Part shown: positions 1 through 7,253 of the stretch, in pieces
Layout of the letters: each line of letters opens with the position of its first letter
How positions within the stretch are numbered: position 1 is the first letter of the stretch
Source: Planctomonas deserti
GTDB taxonomy: Bacteria > Actinomycetota > Actinomycetes > Actinomycetales > Microbacteriaceae
Direction of reading: 5' to 3'
Length of the DNA stretch: 64,000 nt
Assembly (NCBI RefSeq): GCF_003067705.1
Contig: NZ_QANL01000005.1
Span: 1 to 64,000 of the forward strand
Translations under genes and position numbers: made by a program
Notes under the pieces: model-generated
Database searches by the model: none
What the model was told of the DNA's origin: nothing
The model's input: the letters and a program-made list of their open reading frames with translations, nothing else

Positions 1-54
1 GCGCCGATGGTACTGCAAGGGTGACCTTGTGGGAGAGTAGGACACCGCCGGACT
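1..54 (+). rRNA. rrf: 5S ribosomal RNA, 3' end (partial)
   Basis: The first ~54 bases match the 3' part of actinobacterial 5S rRNA: GCGCCGATGGTACTGC, then GTGGGAGAGTAGG, then the closing helix strand ACACCGCCGGAC. The 5' half lies left of the window. Two strong hairpins follow directly, as expected at the end of an rrn operon. The exact 3' nucleotide is uncertain by a few bases. Confidence 0.9.
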
Positions 55-71
55 TAACTTGCACAAAGGCT

Positions 72-99
72 ATGGCCACCCCGACACCGGGGTGGCCAT
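72..99 (+). terminator. rRNA operon terminator, first hairpin
   Basis: Perfect 11-bp stem (ATGGCCACCCC / GGGGTGGCCAT) with a 6-nt loop, about 18 nt after the 5S end, followed by TGCTGTTT. Position and strength fit an rrn terminator. Confidence 0.8.
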
Positions 100-122
100 T
101 GCTGTTTAACCCACAACCAGGC

Positions 123-164
123 AACGAGGAATGGCCGTCCCACGCGGGATGGCCATTCCTCGTT
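123..164. terminator. Second, bidirectional hairpin between 5S rRNA and the fucosidase gene
   Basis: A 19-bp stem with one G-T pair and a 4-nt ACGC loop (arms 123-141 and 146-164). It lies between the convergent rRNA operon and the minus-strand fucosidase gene and can serve both. The left arm begins with A residues and the right arm ends in TT, as in bidirectional intrinsic terminators. Confidence 0.8.
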
Positions 165-199
165 AACTCCCTCACGGTCCCCGCGCCGGGAGAGGGACG

Positions 200-1648
200 C
201 TACGCGCCCTGGATCCGCAGCGCCGGCAGGGGACCGGCGTCAGCGGGTAGCTGGACGACGAGGGCGTCCGCATCGCGGCGCCACTCGAGCTCGGCCCCGG
301 TGCCCAGCAGGCGCACCGATGCTACCTCGCGCGGGTACAGCGTCGACGAGGACCCGAGGGACCGGATACGCACCTCGTTCCCGGCGTCCTCCACCAGGAG
401 AGTGGCGTACAGCGCGTCCTTCGTCGTCGTGAACCGGATGTCCTCCCGCGTGTACTCGGTACGCGTGCCGTCGGTGAACTCCCCCTCCGCCGGCCGCGTC
501 GGCCCCTCCCCGAACACGGTCCAGGGGCGCGTGCCGTAGATCGCCTCGCCGTTGCGGGACAGCCACCGGCCGATTCCCAGCAGCAGCGCCGCGTCCTCGT
601 CCGGGATGGAGCCGTCCGCCCTGGGCCCGATGTTGAGCAGGAGGGCCCCGTTCTTGCTGACCACGTCGACGAGGTCGGCGATGAGCTCTGCCGCGTCCTT
701 GTAGTCCTGGCCCTCGATGTGGCACCACGAGTTGCGGGACACCGAGGTGTCGGTCTGCCAGAAGGGGTGCCGGATGCCGGAGAGCTGCCCGCGCTCGACG
801 TCGAAGACGGCGGCGCCCTCCGGGAAGGCCGAGTGCTTGTAGTCGATGGCGACCGGGCGCCCCCACTCCGCCGCGCGGTTGTAGTAGTAGGCGGCGAGCC
901 TCTGCAGGTAGGGCGCGAACGCGGGCTGCTCGATCCACCAGTCGAAGTAGAGGAGCTGCGGACGGTAGCGGTCCACGAGTTCCGCCGTGCGCACCAGCCA
1001 GTCCTCGAGGAACGCCTCAGAGGGCTGCGTCTCCTGCCGCATGGCGGGACCGTACAGGTCGACGTAGTCGGGCCCGAGCACGTCGGAGGGGAAGCCTGCG
1101 CCGCCGTTGAAGAACCACCAGTGCTCCGCTCGGTGGGAGGACAACCCGAAGACCATCGACTGCTCGCGCACGGCCTCCGCAAGCTCCCCGATCACGTCCC
1201 GCTGCGGCCCCATCTCGGTCGCCTTCCATCGGGTGAACGAGGACTCGTACATCGCGAACCCGTCGTGGTGCTCGGCAACGGGCACGACGAACTGCGCGCC
1301 GGCTCTGCGGAAGAGAAGCGCCCATTCGCGGGCATCGAACCGCTCCGCCGTGAACTGCGGGATGAAGTCCTTGTAACCGAACTCGGTGTGCGGACCGTAC
1401 GTCTCGAGGTGATGCTGGAACGCCCGGCTTCCCTCGATGTACATGTTGCGCGGATACCACTCGTTGTCGAAAGCCGGCACCGAGTACACGCCCCAGTGGA
1501 TGAAGATGCCGAACTTACCGTCCTCATACCAGCGAGGGATGGTCGTTCCCCGCAGCGAATCCCAGGAGGGAGCGAACGGCCCCTGTTCCACGCCGGCCGT
1601 CACCCCGTCGAGGGCGTTGCGATGCGCTTCGGTGTCGAATCCCGGCAT
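200..1648 (-). CDS. Alpha-L-fucosidase, GH29 family (482 aa)
   Basis: Predicted retaining glycoside hydrolase that removes alpha-L-fucose from glycans. Visible family signatures are the N-terminal KFGIFIHWGVYS block, EHHDGF, the LLYFDWW segment that carries the nucleophile Asp in GH29, and the C-terminal block NGALLLNIGPRADG followed by NGEAIYGTRPW. No signal peptide is seen, so it is probably intracellular and acts on imported oligosaccharides. The chosen ATG (1648) has GGGGAG four nt upstream; an upstream in-frame start at 1735 would add 29 residues that do not resemble the family. It diverges from the surface-protein gene at 1806 and has no sugar transporter beside it. Confidence 0.9.
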   Translation of the reverse strand: MPGFDTEAHRNALDGVTAGVEQGPFAPSWDSLRGTTIPRWYEDGKFGIFIHWGVYSVPAFDNEWYPRNMYIEGSRAFQHHLETYGPHTEFGYKDFIPQFTAERFDAREWALLFRRAGAQFVVPVAEHHDGFAMYESSFTRWKATEMGPQRDVIGELAEAVREQSMVFGLSSHRAEHWWFFNGGAGFPSDVLGPDYVDLYGPAMRQETQPSEAFLEDWLVRTAELVDRYRPQLLYFDWWIEQPAFAPYLQRLAAYYYNRAAEWGRPVAIDYKHSAFPEGAAVFDVERGQLSGIRHPFWQTDTSVSRNSWCHIEGQDYKDAAELIADLVDVVSKNGALLLNIGPRADGSIPDEDAALLLGIGRWLSRNGEAIYGTRPWTVFGEGPTRPAEGEFTDGTRTEYTREDIRFTTTKDALYATLLVEDAGNEVRIRSLGSSSTLYPREVASVRLLGTGAELEWRRDADALVVQLPADAGPLPALRIQGA

Positions 1649-1805
1649 TGATCTCCCCACTGAGTCCATTTCGTTCGGCGGTGCCGACCCCTCCATCCTG
1701 GCCCTGACGGCATACCCGGTGCGGGCACGGTTCACCCTCTGGACACCGACACGTCACCTGTGCTCCTTATCGTTCGGGCGACCCGCCCCCGAGCCCAAGG
1801 ACACC

Positions 1806-3917
1806 GTGAAGCCCTCTTCTTTCCGCCGCCCCGCCCTGGTGGTTGCCTGTTCGATCGTCGTCGCCTCCGTCTCGTTCGGTTTCGTCGCTCCAGCCACGGC
1901 CGACATCGTGAGTGCGCCGGTCGGCCTGTCCGCGCCGGACGCCGCGCTCGAACTCGCCGCCATCGGCACCTACGAGACCGGCATCTTCGACGAGAGCGCC
2001 GCCGAGATCGTGACCTACTTCGCCGCGAAGCAGCGGCTCCTCGTCGTCAACGCGGCCCAGGCGAAGGTGGAGGTGCTGTCCATCGCCGACCCCTCGGCAC
2101 CCGAGAAGCTGTTCGACCTGCAGACGACGGGCGTGACCGCCTCGGACGGCTCCGTCGTCCCCATGGGAGCCGTCGCCAACTCGGTCGCCGTGCGCCCGGA
2201 CGGGCTGGGCGCCATCGCGGTGGAGTCCGACGTCAAGACCGATGCGGGCTGGGTCGTCTTCTTCGACGCGGCCGGGAACGGCACCGCGCTCGGCGCGGTT
2301 CGCGTCGGGGCGCTTCCCGACATGCTGACCTTCACCCCGGACGGGTCGCGCATCGTCGTGGCGAACGAGGGCGAACCGGCCGAGGACTACAGCGTCGACC
2401 CCGAGGGATCCGTCACGGTGATCGGCGTGCCGTCGGGCATCGCCCCGGCCGATCAGTCCGCCGTGTCAACGGCGGACTTCCATGCGTTCGAGGCCGGCGG
2501 CACCGCCCACCTCCCCGCGGGCGTGCGGATCTTCGGCGGCAGGGAGGACGCGGGCACCGGCGTTCCAGACCGCCCGGTGTCGGAGAACCTCGAGCCGGAG
2601 TACGCGACGGTGTCCGCCGACTCCACCACCGCGTGGGTGACCCTGCAGGAGGCGAACGCGATCGCGGAGGTGGACCTCGCAACGGCGACCGTGACGGCCA
2701 TCCGTGACCTCGGAGTCGTCGACCGGATGACGGTGCCCTTCGACGCGTCCGACGAGGACGGTGCGATCGCGATCCGTTCCTGGCCCGTGCTCGGCTTTCC
2801 GATGCCCGACTCGATCGACTCCTACGAGGTCGACGGTGCGACGTATCTCGTGACCGCGAACGAGGGCGACTCCCGCGACTGGGAGGGCTACAGCGAGGTC
2901 GCCCGGGTGAAGGATCTGGCGGAGGAGGGCCCGGGCCCGGTCTGCGCCGACGCCTTCGATGCCGCCCTCGGCCTGAACGGCGTTCCCACCGACGCTGCCG
3001 CACTGCTGGAGGACGGCGCTCTCGGCCGGCTCACCATCACGACGGCCGACGGATTCGACGAGGAGCGCGGCTGCTTCACGCAGCTCTACACCTTCGGCTC
3101 CCGCTCGATGAGCATCTGGGACGCATCCGGCGAGCAGGTGTGGGACTCGGGTGACGCGTTCGAGCGCATCATCGCCGAGGCCGTGCCCGAGTTCTTCAAC
3201 TCGAACCACTCCGAGTCCGGCTTCGACGGCAGGAGCGACGACAAGGGCCCCGAGCCCGAGGGCCTGACCATCGGAGTCGTGGACGGTCGCACCTACGCGT
3301 TCGTCGGCTTCGAGCGGGTCGGCGGTGTCGCCGTGTTCGACGTGACCGAGCCGACCGATGCGACTTTCGTCACCTACCTCAACAACCGCAACTTCGCGGT
3401 GTCGGCGGAGGACGACGGACCCGCTGGCGCGGGGGACCTGGGACCGGAGGGCCTCACCTTCATTCCGGCGGAGGAGTCACCCACCGGCGGCGCCCTGCTG
3501 GCCGTCGGCAACGAGGTCTCCGGCACCACCACGCTCTTCTCGGTCGCCCCGACGGAACTCGACCCGGCCCCGGTGCCCCCGGCGCCGAACCCGGGCACGC
3601 CCGCACCGGTCACCCCGGCGCCGAACCCGGGCACGCCCGCACCGGTCACCCCGGCCCCGATCTCGCCCGCGCCGGTCGCTCCGGCTCCGGTCGCTCCTGA
3701 CCCTACGACCCCCGCCCCGGCCGCGCCCAGCGCGCCCCGTCCGTCGACCGGCACCGGCTCGACCGGCGCAGCAGACGAGGAGTCCCGCGACGAGGACGAG
3801 CTGGCCTACACGGGCACCGACTCTCGTCTCGCGGCGGGTGCGGCGGCAGCGGCGGCGCTGCTGATGCTCGGCGGCGCGGCGCTCGTGCTGATCCGCCTGC
3901 GTCGGCGCTCCGCCTAG
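1806..3917 (+). CDS. Secreted choice-of-anchor I family surface protein with LAYTG sortase signal (703 aa)
   Basis: The GTG start is preceded by AAGGA at a 4-nt spacing. A signal peptide (about residues 1-33, VAPATA before cleavage) leads into a long beta-propeller-like region of the choice-of-anchor I type, with motifs such as FTPDGSRIVVANEGEP and SNHSESGFDGRSDDKGPEPEG. Residues ~580-645 are a Pro/Ala/Thr-rich wall spanner that includes two perfect tandem copies of a 12-residue unit (PAPNPGTPAPVT; 36-bp repeat at 3579-3650). The C-terminus has LAYTG (residues 666-670), a hydrophobic helix and an RLRRRSA tail. That is a cell-wall sorting signal, and the LAXTG form is typical of class E sortase substrates in actinobacteria. 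The ligand or enzymatic role is unknown. Confidence 0.85.
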   Translation: MKPSSFRRPALVVACSIVVASVSFGFVAPATADIVSAPVGLSAPDAALELAAIGTYETGIFDESAAEIVTYFAAKQRLLVVNAAQAKVEVLSIADPSAPEKLFDLQTTGVTASDGSVVPMGAVANSVAVRPDGLGAIAVESDVKTDAGWVVFFDAAGNGTALGAVRVGALPDMLTFTPDGSRIVVANEGEPAEDYSVDPEGSVTVIGVPSGIAPADQSAVSTADFHAFEAGGTAHLPAGVRIFGGREDAGTGVPDRPVSENLEPEYATVSADSTTAWVTLQEANAIAEVDLATATVTAIRDLGVVDRMTVPFDASDEDGAIAIRSWPVLGFPMPDSIDSYEVDGATYLVTANEGDSRDWEGYSEVARVKDLAEEGPGPVCADAFDAALGLNGVPTDAAALLEDGALGRLTITTADGFDEERGCFTQLYTFGSRSMSIWDASGEQVWDSGDAFERIIAEAVPEFFNSNHSESGFDGRSDDKGPEPEGLTIGVVDGRTYAFVGFERVGGVAVFDVTEPTDATFVTYLNNRNFAVSAEDDGPAGAGDLGPEGLTFIPAEESPTGGALLAVGNEVSGTTTLFSVAPTELDPAPVPPAPNPGTPAPVTPAPNPGTPAPVTPAPISPAPVAPAPVAPDPTTPAPAAPSAPRPSTGTGSTGAADEESRDEDELAYTGTDSRLAAGAAAAAALLMLGGAALVLIRLRRRSA
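3579..3650 (+). repeat. Two perfect 36-bp tandem repeats in the proline-rich wall spanner
   Basis: Units 3579-3614 and 3615-3650 are identical and encode PAPNPGTPAPVT twice. Identity at the DNA level suggests recent slippage. Confidence 0.9.
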
Positions 3918-3933
3918 CGCGGCACGGGAAACC

Positions 3934-3973
3934 AGAGCGGGCCGCCGCGTCGGAAGACGTGGCGGCCCGCTCT
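3934..3973. terminator. Bidirectional terminator hairpin
   Basis: An 18-bp stem with one G-T pair around a GGAA tetraloop (arms 3934-3951 and 3956-3973). It starts 17 nt after the surface-protein stop codon and lies 12 nt from the end of the converging DarT-like gene. Confidence 0.85.
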
Positions 3974-3984
3974 CGTCCGTCAGG

Positions 3985-4833
3985 TCACTCGGACGGCGCG
4001 GCGAACCACGGTGGGTGCACGGCGACGCGGGGTGCGAAGTCGGACGACGAGAGGATCCCGCGCACGGACTCGCGGGCGTTGTTGTGTGCGACGCCGATGA
4101 GGGAGACGGCATTCAGGGGAACGGCGTTCCGCACGAGGAACTCCGCTCGCGAGGACGCGTCGTCGTCATCGCCCAGCAGGATGCGGCGGAGCATCCGCTC
4201 GTGGGTGTCGGTGCTGGCCGCGAAGCGCGTGAGCGGCAGGGCGGCGTCGCCGTCCGCGACGACGATCGCGGGCTGAGCAGGGCTGGCGTCGCCCGAGTGG
4301 ATGCCCGACACCTGACGGATGGTGCTCACGAGGATCACGAACTCCGCGGCCGGGATGTCCCTGGTTGCGGAGGAGAGGCGCGGGTCCGGCGTGCCGGCGC
4401 GGAGGATGTCCCACACCGTCGCGGTGGGGGAGAGGAAGAAGGGCACGTACTCCGCTACCGCGGCGCTGTCGTCCCCCGCGACCGGCGTGCGGCGCCGCGC
4501 CTCCCGGTTCTCGGGGGAGGAGATGTCGGTCACTGGCCGGGTCTGCCAGTCGGCGCTCGCATCCGCGAGGAGCGCACCGGTGGCGAGGATGCCGGGCAGG
4601 TTGCCGACGTGGGTCACGTGGTAGATCCGCTGCTCGCCGACGTTGAGCGGCCGGAGGGCGGGCTTGCGCGGGGCGGTGGAGGCGGTGCCGCGCAGGGTCG
4701 GGGGAGCCGAGCGTCGGGGCGCCGTCGTGGCCCGCACTTTCGCGGGGGCGGGGGTGTCGCGTTTCGGAGCGACCTTCGGGCTACAGACGTCGCAGCGGCC
4801 GCGCTCGAGTCCGTGGATGCATTCGTCGATCAC
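3985..4833 (-). CDS. DarT-like (DUF4433) ADP-ribosyltransferase with N-terminal zinc knuckle (282 aa)
   Basis: Residues ~69-260 match the DarT fold. IYHVTHVGNLPGIL (70-83) is the opening NAD-binding block, YVPFFLSP (129-136) corresponds to the YVPFYF motif, and AAEFVILV (162-169) holds E164 at the position of the catalytic glutamate. In characterised DarT toxins this domain ADP-ribosylates thymidine in single-stranded DNA. The N-terminus carries C-x-H-x6-C-x2-C (C5, H7, C14, C17), a likely zinc knuckle, joined by a basic Pro/Ala-rich linker. No macro-domain antitoxin (DarG) is adjacent, so this may be a non-toxic or differently controlled homologue. The GTG start has TAGGGT 6 nt upstream and no SD, suggesting its own leaderless transcript although it lies 31 nt after the monooxygenase gene. 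Confidence 0.75.
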   Translation of the reverse strand: MIDECIHGLERGRCDVCSPKVAPKRDTPAPAKVRATTAPRRSAPPTLRGTASTAPRKPALRPLNVGEQRIYHVTHVGNLPGILATGALLADASADWQTRPVTDISSPENREARRRTPVAGDDSAAVAEYVPFFLSPTATVWDILRAGTPDPRLSSATRDIPAAEFVILVSTIRQVSGIHSGDASPAQPAIVVADGDAALPLTRFAASTDTHERMLRRILLGDDDDASSRAEFLVRNAVPLNAVSLIGVAHNNARESVRGILSSSDFAPRVAVHPPWFAAPSE

Positions 4834-4839
4834 TCTGAA

Positions 4840-4845
4840 ACCCTA
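4840..4845 (-). promoter_or_regulatory. Likely -10 element (TAGGGT) of a leaderless transcript for the DarT-like gene
   Basis: TAGGGT on the minus strand ends 6 nt before the GTG at 4833, and no Shine-Dalgarno sequence is present. The arrangement recurs at other genes in this window. Confidence 0.5.
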
Positions 4846-4864
4846 CGTGCCTTCCGTGCGTCCG

Positions 4865-5932
4865 TCAGTCGAGGAGGTCGGCAGGCACGAGGTCCGGCGC
4901 GTTCACGTCGGCGCCGCGCCACCCGGCGGCGGGAGCGACGTGCCGCACGATCGACTCGAGCAGGTGGGCGTTGTAGTCGACCCCCAGCTGGTTGGGCACC
5001 GTGACAAGCAGGGTGTCGGCGGCCTGGATCGCGGCGTCACGGGCGAGCTCCTCGGCGATGACGTCCGGTTCGCCGATGAAGCTGCGGCCGAAGCGGGCGA
5101 GCCCGCCGTCGAGGTGACCGATCTGGTCCCTGCCTTCCACCTGGGCGCGCACGCCGAAGTAGTGCCGGTCGGCGTCGGACGTGAGCGGGATGATGCTGCG
5201 GCTCACGGACACCCGTGGCGTCCGCTCCCATCCGGCCTCGCGCCAGGCTTCGCGGTAGATGGCGATCTGCTCCGCCTGCAGCTCGTCGAACGGCACGCCG
5301 GTGTCCTCGGTCAGGAGGGTCGAGCTCATCAGGTTCATGCCCTGCTCACCCGCCCACTTCGCGGTGGCCCGGGTGCCGGAGCCCCACCAGATGCGGTCGG
5401 CGAGCCCGGGTGCCTGCGGCTCGATCGCGAGGAGCCCGTTCTGACCGGTCATCCTCGGATCGGCCTGAGCGACACCGGCCCCGTCGATGGCGGCGCGGAA
5501 GATGGCCGTCTTGATGCGGGCGTCCTCCGCGTCGGTGCTGCCCTCGCCGGGCACGTAGCCGAAGGCCTCGGGCCCGTTCAGCGCCGGCTCGGGCGACCCG
5601 CGGCTCAGGCCGAGCTGCAGCCGGCCGCCGCTGATGAGGTCGGCCGCCGCAGCGTCCTCGGCCATGTAGAGGGGATTCTCATACCGCATGTCGATGACCG
5701 CGGTGCCGAGCTCGATGCGGCTGGTGCGCGCGCCCATGGCGGCGAGCAGCGGGAACGGCGACGCGAGCTGGCGTGCGAAGTGGTGCACGCGCACGTAGGC
5801 GCCGTCGACGCCGAGCTCCTCCGCCGCGACCGCGAGCTCGATGCTCTGCAGCAGCGCGTCGCGAGCGGTGCGCACGAGAGACCCCTGCACCGCCTGGTAG
5901 TGCCCGAAGGACAGGAAACCGATCCGCTTCAT
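4865..5932 (-). CDS. LLM-class flavin-dependent oxidoreductase (355 aa)
   Basis: Luciferase-like monooxygenase of the bacterial TIM-barrel family that uses reduced flavin and O2. Typical features are the MKRIGFLSFGH start, the VRVHHFARQLASPFPLLAAM segment, RIELGTAVI and the SGGRLQLGLSRGSPE block. Length is normal for the family. The substrate cannot be told from sequence. The gene stands upstream of the DarT-like gene on the same strand (31-nt gap) and next to the left copy of the 49-bp repeat at 5964. Confidence 0.85.
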   Translation of the reverse strand: MKRIGFLSFGHYQAVQGSLVRTARDALLQSIELAVAAEELGVDGAYVRVHHFARQLASPFPLLAAMGARTSRIELGTAVIDMRYENPLYMAEDAAAADLISGGRLQLGLSRGSPEPALNGPEAFGYVPGEGSTDAEDARIKTAIFRAAIDGAGVAQADPRMTGQNGLLAIEPQAPGLADRIWWGSGTRATAKWAGEQGMNLMSSTLLTEDTGVPFDELQAEQIAIYREAWREAGWERTPRVSVSRSIIPLTSDADRHYFGVRAQVEGRDQIGHLDGGLARFGRSFIGEPDVIAEELARDAAIQAADTLLVTVPNQLGVDYNAHLLESIVRHVAPAAGWRGADVNAPDLVPADLLD

Positions 5933-5963
5933 ACGGGACCCAGCGTCCGCGAGGCGCGCGTTA

Positions 5964-6012
5964 TTCCTTGCCCCGCTACGGGGTCGGGTGCAGGAAGGCG
6001 GCGATCGCGGCG
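5964..6012. repeat. Left 49-bp direct repeat (att-like), copy of the aminopeptidase 3' end
   Basis: This 49-bp segment is repeated at 7205-7253 with one mismatch (G5981 versus C7222). The right copy is the true 3' end of the M18 aminopeptidase gene, ending in codons for HPTA and TAG, plus 12 bp. The left copy would encode the same ending with HPTP. The pair brackets a foreign-looking two-gene block, as expected for site-specific integration at a gene 3' end. Confidence 0.85.
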
Positions 6013-6122
6013 CTGCAGCTCACCAAACAACTGTATAGATGTGGGATGAGCGACTTCGACTGGACTGGTTGATCCACACAGCATCTACGAATCTCCAGGA
6101 CTACCGCGTGAAGCTCGCGAGG

Positions 6123-6530
6123 TTAAAGCCCGTCGAGCTCACGGATGATGGTCTTCGCTACCTGTGCTCGGCGCCTGGCATGTCTACTAGCCGCCTCAAA
6201 GAGCCGGTGCAGAGCAACCTGTGAGAAATGGAAGTTCGGGTCACTTCTGTATGCGTCTGACCGAAGAGTGTCGGAGACCTCCTCATCTCGGTCGTTGCGA
6301 GTGACTTCCAGAAAGAATGGAGCTCTACCGTCTGCATCTACTGCGCCGAGTCGAAAATGATTATGACCCACTTGCGCGGTCATATCTCCAATGCCCATCG
6401 TAAGACGAGCAGTTGATAGCAGTGAGGAGCGGGCGGGCTCCGTAACGCGCTCCCACGCGACCTTGCCTTGTTGCGTCTTGCTCGTGAGGGTATGAATCAC
6501 TCCCTCCCAATCTTCAGGCTCGAATAACAC
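6123..6530 (-). CDS. Hypothetical protein, second gene of the inserted pair (135 aa)
   Basis: Not recognised with certainty. A GTG start at 6530 is preceded by AGGAGG with 4-nt spacing, an excellent ribosome site lying within the end of the upstream gene; an upstream in-frame start at 6578 lacks such support. The N-terminus reads WEGVIHTLTSKTQQGKVAWE, a helix followed by a T-x2-G-K-x-x-W turn. The middle is rich in beta-prone segments (HFRLGAVDADGRAPFFLEV) and the C-terminus is basic and helical. The 17-nt overlap with the upstream membrane protein gene implies translational coupling. Codon use is far less GC-biased than in neighbours, so the pair was probably acquired. Confidence 0.7.
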   Translation of the reverse strand: MLFEPEDWEGVIHTLTSKTQQGKVAWERVTEPARSSLLSTARLTMGIGDMTAQVGHNHFRLGAVDADGRAPFFLEVTRNDRDEEVSDTLRSDAYRSDPNFHFSQVALHRLFEAASRHARRRAQVAKTIIRELDGL

Positions 6531-7056
6531 GTTTCCTCCTGGTAGGTAGCGGTGTGTCGAATCGCAACTCTGTCGCATATTGCGCAGCCTGGTTGCTTAT
6601 CTCCGTCATGGATCTGTAGCCGACCCGGACGGTGTCGATTAGGTCAGCAGTTGCATCGAGTGCAAGTTGCTCCTTCGCTTCCGAAGCAGCAACCGCACAG
6701 GACGTAAGTTCGGTGATGAATGAATCCCTGGGCGGATTCATCTTTCCCGCGAGTGTGGCGGCATCGCCGCATATTCGCGCAAACCGCACTAGTTCGCGCT
6801 GTGCCGCGTATGTATTGCCTCGATGAACAGCGCTGTCGATGTCAGAAAGAATCGGGTGGAACTCAGGCAACAGAGCAAGGAGTTGATTGTATTCAAGTGA
6901 AGACTTAGTGTCGCGCTCTGCCTGAAGTGCCGTACGGGCTTTACGGAATTGAAGCCACGCGAGGAGCAACCCGCCGAGTGTGAGAGCGAGGGCGAAATAG
7001 TCGAAGAAACTAGGGCGTAGTCGCCAGTCAACTTCGAGAGCTTCCCACCATTCCAC
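6514..7056 (-). CDS. Membrane-anchored helical protein, first gene of the inserted pair (180 aa)
   Basis: Unknown family. One N-terminal transmembrane helix (about residues 17-38, FFDYFALALTLGGLLLAWLQF) is followed by a charged, mostly helical cytoplasmic region of ~140 residues that may form a coiled coil (KARTALQAERDTKSSLEYNQ). It ends with the basic tail TRRKRVIRA. The start is a GTG at 7056, and no clear SD was found. One-TM anchor plus soluble partner is an architecture shared by many small defence or signalling pairs, but no such function is shown here. Confidence 0.7.
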   Translation of the reverse strand: MEWWEALEVDWRLRPSFFDYFALALTLGGLLLAWLQFRKARTALQAERDTKSSLEYNQLLALLPEFHPILSDIDSAVHRGNTYAAQRELVRFARICGDAATLAGKMNPPRDSFITELTSCAVAASEAKEQLALDATADLIDTVRVGYRSMTEISNQAAQYATELRFDTPLPTRRKRVIRA

Positions 7057-7204
7057 ATGCAGACCGTATCAGGGCCGGGACTTCTCAGGGAGCGAGCTAC
7101 ACGACAACGCCGGCGGCGGCTCCGCTCGGTGAGCCGACTGGAGGTTTGAGTCCGATGTGACGTCGCTTGATCAGAGCGCGTGTGTCTACCTCGACCTACG
7201 TCCC

Positions 7205-7253
7205 TTCCTTGCCCCGCTACGCGGTCGGGTGCAGGAAGGCGGCGATCGCGGCG
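7205..7253. repeat. Right 49-bp direct repeat, native aminopeptidase 3' end
   Basis: Partner of 5964-6012 with a single mismatch. It includes the last codons and the TAG (7217-7219) of the M18 aminopeptidase. Confidence 0.85.

Larger units (their letters stand above)
5964..7253. mobile_element. Putative non-autonomous integrative element in the aminopeptidase 3' end
   Basis: One repeat unit plus cargo is 1241 bp. The interior (6013-7204) is visibly poorer in G+C than the flanks and uses A/T-ending codons unlike its neighbours. It holds only two overlapping minus-strand genes (7056-6514 and 6530-6123) and no recombinase. The bounding 49-bp repeats preserve an intact aminopeptidase C-terminus. 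This could be an element mobilised in trans or one that lost its integrase; a tandem duplication followed by insertion is the alternative. Confidence 0.6.

Noticed and set aside
1437-1805. Extended N-terminus of the surface protein
   Set aside because: That part overlaps the divergent fucosidase start and reads as non-coding; the GTG at 1806 gives a normal signal peptide and has an SD.
4865-5932. The monooxygenase as antitoxin partner of the DarT-like gene
   Set aside because: It is a clear LLM-class flavin enzyme with no macro domain, and the DarT-like gene appears to have its own promoter.
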